12,271 nt of DNA from Candidatus Woesearchaeota archaeon. GTDB lineage: Archaea > Nanobdellota > Nanobdellia > Woesearchaeales > UBA11576. Under the pieces are notes generated by a model that saw nothing but the letters and a program-made list of their open reading frames with translations, was not told the origin of the DNA and searched no databases. This document shows, piece after piece, positions 1-6,379 of the stretch. Numbering within the stretch: position 1 is the first letter of the stretch; the number at the start of each line of letters is the position of its first letter. The position numbers and the translations under genes are program-made. The stretch covers positions 1 through 12,271 of the forward strand of contig JALWQS010000139.1 of the NCBI GenBank assembly GCA_027083015.1. Direction: 5' to 3'.

Positions 1-1
1 G

Positions 2-1015
2 GTAAATGTTGCGATTAATGGTTTTGGAAGGATTGGTAGGATGGTCTTCCGTGCGGGTATCGATCATCCGGAGATAAATTTTGTCGTAGTGAATGATTTG
101 ACCAGTACTGAAAACCTTGCTTATCTTCTTAAGTACGATTCTGTCCATAGGGTTTTTGGTAAGAAGGTAGAGTTTAAGGATGACGCGTTGGTGGTTGATG
201 GTAAAGAGATCAAGGTTGTCTCTGAGAAGGATCCTAAGAGTCTTCCCTGGAAAGAGTTTGATGTTGATATTGTCGTTGAGAGTACTGGAAGATTTACTCA
301 GAGGAAACTTGCTATGCAGCACATAGAAGCAGGCGCTAAGAAAGTTATCGTGTCTGCGCCTTGCAAGTCTGATGCAGATGAAGAACCTGTTAAGACGATA
401 GTAATGGGCGTTAATGAGCATGAGCTTACCAAAGATGATATTATCGTCAGCAATGCTTCCTGCACGACTAATTGTTTAGCCCCTATGGCCAAGGTCTTGG
501 AGGATAATTTTGGTATTGAACATGGTTTTATGACTACTGTCCATGCTTTTACAGGAGATCAGCGTACTGTAGATTCCCCTCATCACAAGGATTTCCGCAG
601 AGGTCGTTCTGCTGCCTCTTCGATCATTCCTACCTCCACAGGAGCTGCTAAAGCTATCGGCCTTGTCATCCCTTCCTTGAATGGAAAGCTTGATGGTATG
701 GCTATGCGCGTTCCTGTTCCTGATGGTTCTATCACAGATCTTACTTGTGTCGTGAAGAAAGATGCCAGTGTCGAGGAGATCCACAAGCTTTTCAAGAGTG
801 TTTCTGAGTACCACCTCAAAGGCATTCTTGAGTATCAGGAGGATCCTATCGTCTCTTCTGATATCATCGGTAATTCTCACTCTTGCATCTTTGACGCTAA
901 CTCTACCAAGGTCATCGATAAGCGTCTGGTGAAGGTTGTCGGTTGGTATGATAATGAATGGGGTTACTCTAACAGGATGATAGATCTTATACTCAAGCTT
1001 CATCAGCTTGGTTAG
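2..1015 (+). CDS. gap: Type I (bacterial-type) glyceraldehyde-3-phosphate dehydrogenase, 5' end cut by the window
   Basis: Catalyses NAD(P)-dependent oxidative phosphorylation of glyceraldehyde 3-phosphate to 1,3-bisphosphoglycerate in the cytosol. The frame is open from base 2 and reads VNVAINGFGRIGRM, the standard Rossmann N-terminus, so the ATG at 41 is internal and the real start lies just outside the window. The motif SNASCTTNCLAP gives the catalytic Cys (codon at 461), and the catalytic His lies in TVHAFTGDQ (codon at 542). PTSTGAAKA and the C-terminal WYDNEWGYS are also intact. An Asp in VVNDLT, at the end of the second strand, suggests NAD preference. Length is about 338 residues, normal for the family. 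This is the GapA type of bacteria, eukaryotes and some archaea, not the usual archaeal type II enzyme. pgk follows 58 bases downstream, so the ATP-forming pair is adjacent. Confidence 0.97.
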   Translation, partial: VNVAINGFGRIGRMVFRAGIDHPEINFVVVNDLTSTENLAYLLKYDSVHRVFGKKVEFKDDALVVDGKEIKVVSEKDPKSLPWKEFDVDIVVESTGRFTQRKLAMQHIEAGAKKVIVSAPCKSDADEEPVKTIVMGVNEHELTKDDIIVSNASCTTNCLAPMAKVLEDNFGIEHGFMTTVHAFTGDQRTVDSPHHKDFRRGRSAASSIIPTSTGAAKAIGLVIPSLNGKLDGMAMRVPVPDGSITDLTCVVKKDASVEEIHKLFKSVSEYHLKGILEYQEDPIVSSDIIGNSHSCIFDANSTKVIDKRLVKVVGWYDNEWGYSNRMIDLILKLHQLG

Positions 1016-1027
1016 AGCCGACAATTG

Positions 1028-1054
1028 TTTTTTGTTTTGATTTTTTTGTCTTTT
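1028..1054 (+). terminator. T-rich tract between gap and pgk, possible archaeal terminator
   Basis: Directly after the gap stop codon the + strand carries several runs of four to seven T within 27 bases, with no hairpin. Archaeal RNA polymerase often ends transcription at U-rich tracts alone, so partial termination or attenuation before pgk is possible. The whole + strand is T-rich, so this could be background. Confidence 0.28.
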
Positions 1055-1062
1055 GATGATTC

Positions 1063-1068
1063 AGGTGA
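1063..1068 (+). promoter_or_regulatory. Ribosome binding site that fixes the pgk start
   Basis: AGGTGA, complementary to the usual 16S rRNA 3' end, sits 5 bases before the ATG at 1074. It lies downstream of the alternative in-frame TTG (1053) and ATG (1056), which argues against those earlier starts. Confidence 0.75.
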
Positions 1069-1073
1069 ATGAT

Positions 1074-2303
1074 ATGGACTTACCCACGCTTAAAGAGGTT
1101 TACATAGGTAAGAAGAAGGTTATTGTCAGGACCGGCTTCGATGTGCCTATAGACAAGGACGGCAATATTCTTGATGATCGCAGGATCAGGCTTTCTGTTC
1201 CGACGATAAAGTACTTGTTAGACCATGGTGCCGAACAGATCATCTTGATTACGCATATAGGCAGACCGGATCCTAAGAAAGTTGAGGACAGGTTCAGGAC
1301 TGATAAGGTCGCTTCCCGTCTCTCTATGCTTCTTGGTCTTGCGATCAGGAAATTAGATGATCACGGGGAAAATGGTTTACCTTCTCCTAAAGATGCACGT
1401 ATCGTCATGCTTGAAAATCTTAGGTTTGATAGTCGTGAGAAAAGTAAGGATGTTGCTGAACGTGACTCTTTTGGCAGGATGCTTGCTTCTTTCGCGGATG
1501 TTTATGTGAATGATTCTTTTTCTACCTGTCATCGCGATCATGCCAGCATGACTTCTGTTCCTAAGTTCATTCCTGGTTGTATCGGTCTTAGTGTTGAGAA
1601 AGAGGTCTCTACCATCTCTGGAGCTATGGAGAATCCCAAACGTCCTTTTGTTTCTATCATCGGCGGTCTTAAGGCTGATAAGTTAAATGCTGTTAAGAAT
1701 CTTCTGAAGAGGGTGGATACTATCCTTATTGCTGGAGCTCTTGCGTTTACTGTCCTGAAGGCTTTTGGTTTTGAGACTGGTTCTACAAAGATTGATTCTG
1801 AGGGTCTTAAGGATTTTTCCGGATTGGCATCGGGTCTTAAGGATGATCCTAAGGTTATTCTTCCTGTTGATTGCGTTCTTGCTAATGCTTTTTCTGAAGA
1901 CGCCCTCACGATCACTAATGCTGTAGAGAATATCAAGGAGGGTTGGATGGCTCTTGATATAGGTCCTAAGAGCGTGGCTCGGTTTAAGGAGAGTATTGGT
2001 TCGGCTCAGACCATAATCTGGAATGGTCCTATCGGTGTTTTTGAGTTCGAGAAGTTCGCTGTCGGAACTAAAGAGATCGCTAATGCTCTTGCTGACAGGG
2101 CTTCTTCTGGTGCGACTGTAATTGTCGGAGGTGGAGATTCTGCTTCGGCTGTTGATAAGCTTGGTCTGGCTGATAAGATGACTTTGGTCTCTTCTGGTGG
2201 AGGTGCTTCTCTTCAGATGTTTGAGGGTAAGGAGCTTATTGCTTTAAAAGTACTTAGAGAATGTGTAGAAAATTTTAAGAATAAAGAAGACAGACGTGTT
2301 TAG
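1074..2303 (+). CDS. pgk: Phosphoglycerate kinase
   Basis: Transfers the acyl phosphate of 1,3-bisphosphoglycerate to ADP, giving ATP and 3-phosphoglycerate. From the ATG at 1074 the protein has 409 residues, normal for the family. Visible family blocks are THIGRP (substrate His and Arg), MLENLRF, YVNDSFSTCHRDHAS, IIGGLKADK (nucleotide side), IIWNGPIGVFE, VIVGGGDS and SSGGGASLQMFEGK. An oddity is the N-terminal substrate loop. The usual V-D-F-N-V-P reads T-G-F-D-V-P here (residues 20-25), so the conserved Asp is Gly21 and the conserved Asn is Asp23. The rest looks fully functional, so I call it active. It lies between gap and the PfkB kinase, in line with a glycolytic gene array. Confidence 0.96.
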   Translation: MDLPTLKEVYIGKKKVIVRTGFDVPIDKDGNILDDRRIRLSVPTIKYLLDHGAEQIILITHIGRPDPKKVEDRFRTDKVASRLSMLLGLAIRKLDDHGENGLPSPKDARIVMLENLRFDSREKSKDVAERDSFGRMLASFADVYVNDSFSTCHRDHASMTSVPKFIPGCIGLSVEKEVSTISGAMENPKRPFVSIIGGLKADKLNAVKNLLKRVDTILIAGALAFTVLKAFGFETGSTKIDSEGLKDFSGLASGLKDDPKVILPVDCVLANAFSEDALTITNAVENIKEGWMALDIGPKSVARFKESIGSAQTIIWNGPIGVFEFEKFAVGTKEIANALADRASSGATVIVGGGDSASAVDKLGLADKMTLVSSGGGASLQMFEGKELIALKVLRECVENFKNKEDRRV

Positions 2304-2322
2304 GATGTCCTATAAGACAGGA

Positions 2323-2330
2323 TATTTATT
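2323..2330 (+). promoter_or_regulatory. Possible TATA box before the PfkB kinase gene
   Basis: TATTTATT lies in a short AT-rich patch after the pgk stop codon. A start of transcription about 25 bases further on would leave a leader of roughly 20-25 bases before the ATG at 2375. This is weak: the consensus is loose, and read-through from pgk is equally possible. Confidence 0.28.
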
Positions 2331-2374
2331 TGATATTGGACGTTTACGTATGAAAAGAGATGGTGAAGTCTGAC

Positions 2375-3319
2375 ATGTACGATGTTATAACTGTGGGTTC
2401 TGCAACTGTTGACTGCTTTGCAATCCTTGATGTTGATTTTAAGAAGATTGAGCATGGTCAGAAACTCTTGATCAAGGATATTAAGTTCCTGACTGGTGGT
2501 GGAGCTACTAATGTGGGTGTTGGTCTTTCTCGTCTTGGTGTTAAGACTGCTTTCTTAGGTGAAGTTGGCAATGATCATCCTGCTCGTCAGATCATTGAAG
2601 AACTTAGGGATGAGAAGGTAAGCATTATCAACCGGATGCATTCCCGTTACCCTACCAGTTATTCCATCATCTTAGATACTGAAAGGATGGATCGTGCTAT
2701 CCTTGCTTACAAGGGCGCTTCTAATTTTCTTCATTATGATGAGTTCTCTAAGAACAGGCTTAAGGCTCGTTGGTTTTATTTTGCTTCTATGGTCGGTTCT
2801 TCTTTTAAGACCTTGGAAAAATTGGCGGCTTTCGCTCTTCGTCAGGGCATCAAGGTCTATTTTAATCCTTCTTCCTATATGGCCGGAAAAGGCCGTCGTT
2901 ATCTTAGTAAGGTCCTTAAAGCTACTAACATTCTTTGTCTCAACAAAGAAGAGGCTAAGCTTCTTCTTGGAACTAAGAAGAATGACGTCAGGTCCTTGCT
3001 TAAGTCACTCTATGGTTTAAGTAGACGCCTGGAGATCGTGATCATAACTGAGGGCAAACACGGCCTTCATGCTTTCGACGGGAAAGATATCCATTTTTTG
3101 AAGCCGCACCCTGTTGATGTTGTTGAAACTACGGGTGCAGGTGATGCTTTTGGTTCTGGGTTCTTGGCTGGGCAGGTTATGGGCAGGGATATTCCTTTCT
3201 GTCTTAATCTTGGCTTGTGTAATTCAGAATCTGTCATTCAGCAGGTCGGTGCTAAGGCTGGTCTGTTGAAGAAACGTCAGGCGTTTAAGAAATTGAGGGA
3301 GTACAATGTTATCAAATAA
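2375..3319 (+). CDS. PfkB/ribokinase-family sugar kinase, candidate phosphofructokinase
   Basis: ATP-dependent kinase of the PfkB (ribokinase-like) fold, 314 residues from the preferred start. The ATG at 2375 has GGTGA 8 bases upstream; an in-frame ATG at 2360 has no good site and would add five residues. Signature 1 is GGGATNVGVGLSRLG, followed by FLGEVGNDHPAR, typical of the sugar-contact region. Signature 2 is ETTGAGDAFGSGFLAG, with the catalytic base Asp257 and the anion-hole glycines. The family phosphorylates fructose 6-phosphate, fructose, ribose, nucleosides and others, and the motifs do not settle the substrate. Its place between pgk and fba, with pgi and tpiA nearby and no other PFK in the window, makes fructose 6-phosphate the best guess (inference). 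The 3' end overlaps fba by 14 bases, implying translational coupling. Confidence 0.9.
   Translation: MYDVITVGSATVDCFAILDVDFKKIEHGQKLLIKDIKFLTGGGATNVGVGLSRLGVKTAFLGEVGNDHPARQIIEELRDEKVSIINRMHSRYPTSYSIILDTERMDRAILAYKGASNFLHYDEFSKNRLKARWFYFASMVGSSFKTLEKLAAFALRQGIKVYFNPSSYMAGKGRRYLSKVLKATNILCLNKEEAKLLLGTKKNDVRSLLKSLYGLSRRLEIVIITEGKHGLHAFDGKDIHFLKPHPVDVVETTGAGDAFGSGFLAGQVMGRDIPFCLNLGLCNSESVIQQVGAKAGLLKKRQAFKKLREYNVIK
3295..3300 (+). promoter_or_regulatory. Ribosome binding site for fba inside the end of the kinase gene
   Basis: GAGGGA lies 5 bases before the fba ATG at 3306 and within the last codons of the upstream PfkB gene. This supports the overlapping start and joint translation of the two genes. 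Confidence 0.65.
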
Positions 3320-4235
3320 GAAACTGCAGTCTGTTGCGCAGAAGAACCATTTTGGTATCGGCGCTTTTAACGTATATAATATGGAGTCTGTCCAGTCAGT
3401 CATCTGTGCTGCTGAAGCTGAAAAGTCTCCTGTTATCATTGCCACTACTGAGGGTGCTATTGAGTATGCTGGTCATAAGGCGCTTGCCAACATCATCAAG
3501 GTAGCTTCTGAAGAATCTAAGGTCCCTTTGTCTATGCATCTGGACCATGGTAAAGACTTGAATATCATCCGTCGGTGTATCAAGCTTGGTTATTCTTCTA
3601 TCATGATTGATGCTTCTCATTTTGAGTTTGAGAAGAATATCCGGATCACAAAAAAAGTTGTTGATATGTGTCATAAGAAAGGTATTTCTGTGGAAGCAGA
3701 ACTTGGCACTATCGGTGGCGTTGAGGATAAGGTTTCTGCGCGTAAGATTATCTTGACTGAACCTGAGGATGCTAAGGCTTTTGTTGATGCTACTGGTTGT
3801 GACACTTTAGCTGTCGCTATCGGAACATCGCATGGTGCTTACAAGTTCGCTGGCAGGTCTAAGCTTGATATCGCTCGTTTGCGGGAGATCAAGAAGATTG
3901 TTAAGATCCCTCTTGTCCTTCATGGCGCTTCGGGCATTCCTCAGAACATTGTCCGAAAAGCTAAGAGGTTTGGCGCGAAGTTAGGTCATCCTCATGGTGT
4001 TTCTGAGAGTGATACCAAAGCTGCGATCAGGAATGGTATCTCTAAGGTTAATATTGATTCTGATCTTCGCTTGGCTTTTGATGCTTCTATCCGACAGGTC
4101 ATTGCTGATAAGCCAGAGATTTTTGATCCCAGGAAGATTCTTGGTCCTGCCAGGTCTTCTGTTTGTGATCTTATCAGGTATAAGATGAAGCTTTTTGGGA
4201 GTAGTGGGAAGGCTTATCTGTATAAGAGGCGTTGA
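3306..4235 (+). CDS. fba: Class II (metal-dependent) fructose-bisphosphate aldolase
   Basis: Cleaves fructose 1,6-bisphosphate to dihydroxyacetone phosphate and glyceraldehyde 3-phosphate using a divalent metal, usually zinc. The protein has 309 residues, normal for the short class II enzymes. FGIGAFNVYNMES is the N-terminal signature. SMHLDHG carries catalytic Asp80 and metal ligand His81. EAELGTIGG holds Glu132. GTSHGAY provides ligand His176, and LHGASG provides ligand His206. KVNIDSDLRLAF is the C-terminal phosphate-binding block. All metal ligands are present, so an active enzyme is expected. Many archaea instead use an unrelated Schiff-base class IA aldolase or the bifunctional FBP aldolase/phosphatase, so the bacterial-style class II enzyme is worth noting. 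It overlaps the kinase gene upstream, and tpiA begins 83 bases downstream. Confidence 0.96.
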   Translation: MLSNKKLQSVAQKNHFGIGAFNVYNMESVQSVICAAEAEKSPVIIATTEGAIEYAGHKALANIIKVASEESKVPLSMHLDHGKDLNIIRRCIKLGYSSIMIDASHFEFEKNIRITKKVVDMCHKKGISVEAELGTIGGVEDKVSARKIILTEPEDAKAFVDATGCDTLAVAIGTSHGAYKFAGRSKLDIARLREIKKIVKIPLVLHGASGIPQNIVRKAKRFGAKLGHPHGVSESDTKAAIRNGISKVNIDSDLRLAFDASIRQVIADKPEIFDPRKILGPARSSVCDLIRYKMKLFGSSGKAYLYKRR

Positions 4236-4307
4236 AGTCAGGTGTTCAAGAGAGTTGTCTGATCTGTTTGAAGAGGATGTTTGGATAAAGATGGATAAAA
4301 AATTTGT

Positions 4308-4313
4308 GAGGAG
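4308..4313 (+). promoter_or_regulatory. Ribosome binding site for tpiA
   Basis: GAGGAG lies 5 bases before the ATG at 4319. The 83-base gap upstream (4236-4318) shows no convincing TATA box or hairpin, so tpiA may be co-transcribed with fba. Confidence 0.6.
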
Positions 4314-4318
4314 ATATT

Positions 4319-4984
4319 ATGTCTTTGATCTTGGTTAATTTTAAGACTTACAAGCAGGCCACTGGCGAACGTGCTGTTGAGCTTGCTAAGATTTGTGAGA
4401 AAGTGGCTAAAGAGGAAGATGTTGAGATCTTTGTCGCTGTCCAGAACGCTGATATCTTTCATGTTTCTCAGGAGGTTTCGATTCCTGTTTTTGCTGAGCA
4501 CGTGGATCCTGTCACTTATGGTGCGCATACCGGTAAGGATCTTCCTGAAAGTCTAGTAGAGAATGGCGCTTCCGGTGTCATCATCAATCATTCTGAGGAT
4601 CAGCTTGAGTTGCGTTACATAGAAAATGATATTAAGCGTGTTCGGTCTGTGGGTCTTTTGAGTGTTGTCTGTGCTCCTACTGCAGAATCTTGCGAGGCTA
4701 TCGCTGCTTTTGCTCCGGATTATATTGCGGTTGAGCCTCCTGAACTTATCGGCGGTGATGCTTCTGTCTCTAAGTCACGTCCTGAACTTATCTCTGATAC
4801 TGTTAAGAGAGTTCATGCGGTTGATAGCTCCATCCCTGTACTTTGTGGTGCTGGTATTAAGGATCACGAAGATGTTCGTATCGCTTTAAAGCTTGGTTCC
4901 GAGGGGGTTCTTGTCGCTTCTGGCATAACGAAAGCTGAAGATCCTGAAGCTGCTCTTAAAGAGCTGATAAAGGGTTTGAGATAA
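4319..4984 (+). CDS. tpiA: Triosephosphate isomerase, archaeal short form
   Basis: Interconverts dihydroxyacetone phosphate and glyceraldehyde 3-phosphate. At 221 residues it matches the shortened archaeal enzyme (about 220-230) and not the ~250-residue bacterial or eukaryotic form. The active site is complete: VNFKTY with Lys9, INHSED with His91, the loop segment YIAVEPPELIGG with catalytic Glu139, LCGAGI, and the phosphate-binding VLVASG near the C-terminus. The sequence closely recalls methanogen enzymes along its length, and this is one of the best archaeal markers in the window. It directly uses the product of the upstream aldolase and feeds the GAPDH encoded at the start of the window. 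Confidence 0.96.
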   Translation: MSLILVNFKTYKQATGERAVELAKICEKVAKEEDVEIFVAVQNADIFHVSQEVSIPVFAEHVDPVTYGAHTGKDLPESLVENGASGVIINHSEDQLELRYIENDIKRVRSVGLLSVVCAPTAESCEAIAAFAPDYIAVEPPELIGGDASVSKSRPELISDTVKRVHAVDSSIPVLCGAGIKDHEDVRIALKLGSEGVLVASGITKAEDPEAALKELIKGLR

Positions 4985-5008
4985 GTTTATCTGAGTTCAA
5001 AAACACAA

Positions 5009-5018
5009 GTATATTATA
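5009..5018 (+). promoter_or_regulatory. Possible archaeal promoter (TATA box) before pgi
   Basis: AGTATATTAT follows the A-rich stretch AAAAACACA, which could serve as a TFB recognition element, in the 100-base gap after tpiA. Transcription about 25 bases downstream would give a leader of roughly 45 bases ending in the ribosome site at 5074. The spacing is plausible but untested. Confidence 0.42.
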
Positions 5019-5073
5019 GCTGAAGTTTTTGTAGATGATCGACAGGTTCCCTGGATTTGTTTTTATCATGAAA

Positions 5074-5079
5074 GAGGTG
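5074..5079 (+). promoter_or_regulatory. Ribosome binding site deciding a TTG start for pgi
   Basis: GAGGTG lies 5 bases before TTG at 5085. The only nearby upstream ATG (5068) runs out of frame into a TGA at 5086-5088 after six codons, so the TTG is the best start. The next in-frame ATG (5163) would delete the N-terminus. Confidence 0.65.
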
Positions 5080-5084
5080 TTACC

Positions 5085-6293
5085 TTGATAAGTATAAAGA
5101 CTGATGATTTTCGTATCAAAGGTTTGGCAAGTCTTAATTCCAAGCTTTCTGGGATTTCCAGGATGAAAGCTCCTGATTTTGCGCTTTACCGAGAAGATAT
5201 CTCTAAGCTGAAGACCATATTGGGGAAGTATCGCAAGTTCAAGAATCTGATTGTCATCGCTAATGGCGGCTCTCATTCTAGTTTTCGTGCGTTCCATCAT
5301 GCTCTCATACCTATGACTGCAGAAAAACAGCTTTTTATCCTTACTAGCATGGAACCCGATCTTATTGATGTTCTGCGGGTTAAGTTCTCTCCAAAAGATA
5401 CGTTGATCATGCCTATCAGCAAGTCAGGCAATACTGTTGGGGTCATTGAGTCTCTTCTTGCTTTTAAGGATTACAAGGTTCTTCCTATCACTTCTGTAGG
5501 TAAGGGTGCTCTTTGGCAAATCTCAAAAAGCATGGGTTGGGAGGTCATTCCTCATCCTGATATTGGCGGAAGGTTTTCTGGTATGACTGCTTCTGCTTAC
5601 GCTCCTGCTTTGTTTTTTGATATTGATGTTGAGGAGATCGATAAGGGTTTGAGGTCTGTCTATAAGGTGTGTGATCCTTCTGTTCCTGTTGATAAGAATC
5701 CTGCTCTTCGTCTTGCTTCTTATCTTTTTCTTCTTGAAAAGAAGGGTTTCCTTGAGATCTTCTGTCCTGTTTATTCTCATAAGCTTCTTGGTTTCTCTCT
5801 TTTCTTGATGCAGATCATCCACGAGACTGTCGGTAAGCAGGGTAGAGGCCAGACCATATATGTTGCTGATGCTCCTGAATCTCAACACCACACTAATCAG
5901 CGGTTCTTTGGTGGTCATAGGAATGTTGTTGGGTTGTTTGTTTCTGTTGAGAATGAGGACGATCAGATGATGAAGATACATGTTGATGATAAGTTAGCTC
6001 ATATCAAGCTCAGGGATGGTTCTCTTAGGGATCTGGATAATGTTCCTTACCATAAGTCTTTTGAGTTTGAGCTCTTAGGCACTTACAATGATGCTATCAA
6101 TAATAAGATTCCTGTCGGTAAAGTTCTGATTGACAGGATAGATGCATTCAATATTGGAGAGTTCCTTGGTTTTTGGCATTATGTAGCGGTCTATTCTGCT
6201 ATGTTGAGAAATGTTGATCCCTTTGATCAGCCTCAGGTTGAGTCTTCAAAAGCGATCAGTTTTGAGTTGAGGAAGCAGTTTAATAAGGATTGA
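5085..6293 (+). CDS. pgi: Glucose-6-phosphate isomerase (PGI superfamily)
   Basis: Interconverts glucose 6-phosphate and fructose 6-phosphate. The 402-residue product belongs to the conventional two-SIS-domain PGI superfamily, not to the cupin-type or PGI/PMI enzymes of other archaea. Its size is close to that of the methanogen enzyme (about 400) and well below the ~550 of E. coli. Visible blocks are IANGGSHSSFRAF, the first sugar-phosphate loop; MPISKSGNTVGV, the phosphate-binding SKSGNT; GGRFSGMTAS; APESQHHTNQRFFGGHRN, with the likely catalytic Glu and His; and a C-terminal DQPQVESSKAIS, with the expected conserved Lys. Translation probably starts at TTG with a good ribosome site. It is the last recognisable glycolytic gene of the array and would supply the substrate for a PfkB-type phosphofructokinase. 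Confidence 0.93.
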   Translation: MISIKTDDFRIKGLASLNSKLSGISRMKAPDFALYREDISKLKTILGKYRKFKNLIVIANGGSHSSFRAFHHALIPMTAEKQLFILTSMEPDLIDVLRVKFSPKDTLIMPISKSGNTVGVIESLLAFKDYKVLPITSVGKGALWQISKSMGWEVIPHPDIGGRFSGMTASAYAPALFFDIDVEEIDKGLRSVYKVCDPSVPVDKNPALRLASYLFLLEKKGFLEIFCPVYSHKLLGFSLFLMQIIHETVGKQGRGQTIYVADAPESQHHTNQRFFGGHRNVVGLFVSVENEDDQMMKIHVDDKLAHIKLRDGSLRDLDNVPYHKSFEFELLGTYNDAINNKIPVGKVLIDRIDAFNIGEFLGFWHYVAVYSAMLRNVDPFDQPQVESSKAISFELRKQFNKD

Positions 6294-6310
6294 TAATCTT
6301 TTTACCACTA

Positions 6311-6359
6311 ACTTAATAAATATTCATAAAACCATTGATATTATTAAAGATTTATATTT
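6311..6359 (+). promoter_or_regulatory. AT-rich promoter region before the thioredoxin-fold gene
   Basis: Two TATA-like boxes lie in the 86-base gap after pgi: TTAATAAATA at about 6313 and TTTATATTT at about 6351. The first would give a leader of about 35 bases carrying the ribosome site at 6367. The second would give a start essentially at the ATG. The block is clearly more A/T-rich than the flanking genes, suggesting that a separate transcription unit begins here. Confidence 0.42.
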
Positions 6360-6366
6360 AGAATAT

Positions 6367-6372
6367 GGTGAT
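6367..6372 (+). promoter_or_regulatory. Ribosome binding site for the thioredoxin-fold gene
   Basis: GGTGAT, a perfect match to the 16S rRNA complement, lies 7 bases before the ATG at 6380. Confidence 0.6.
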
Positions 6373-6379
6373 TTAGGAA

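Noticed and set aside
476..1024. Antisense frame of 182 codons opposite gap
   Set aside because: It lies wholly over a well-conserved GAPDH frame, shows no recognisable domain, and arises from the T-ending codon bias, which removes stops on the other strand.
1053..1073. Earlier TTG/ATG starts for phosphoglycerate kinase
   Set aside because: The strong AGGTGA site at 1063-1068 lies within this stretch, 5 bases before the ATG at 1074, and the extra residues are not part of the family's N-terminus.
5043..5053. CAGG-TTC-CCTG stem followed by T-rich sequence before pgi
   Set aside because: Four base pairs with a three-base loop is too small to call a terminator or regulatory hairpin, and chance is likely.
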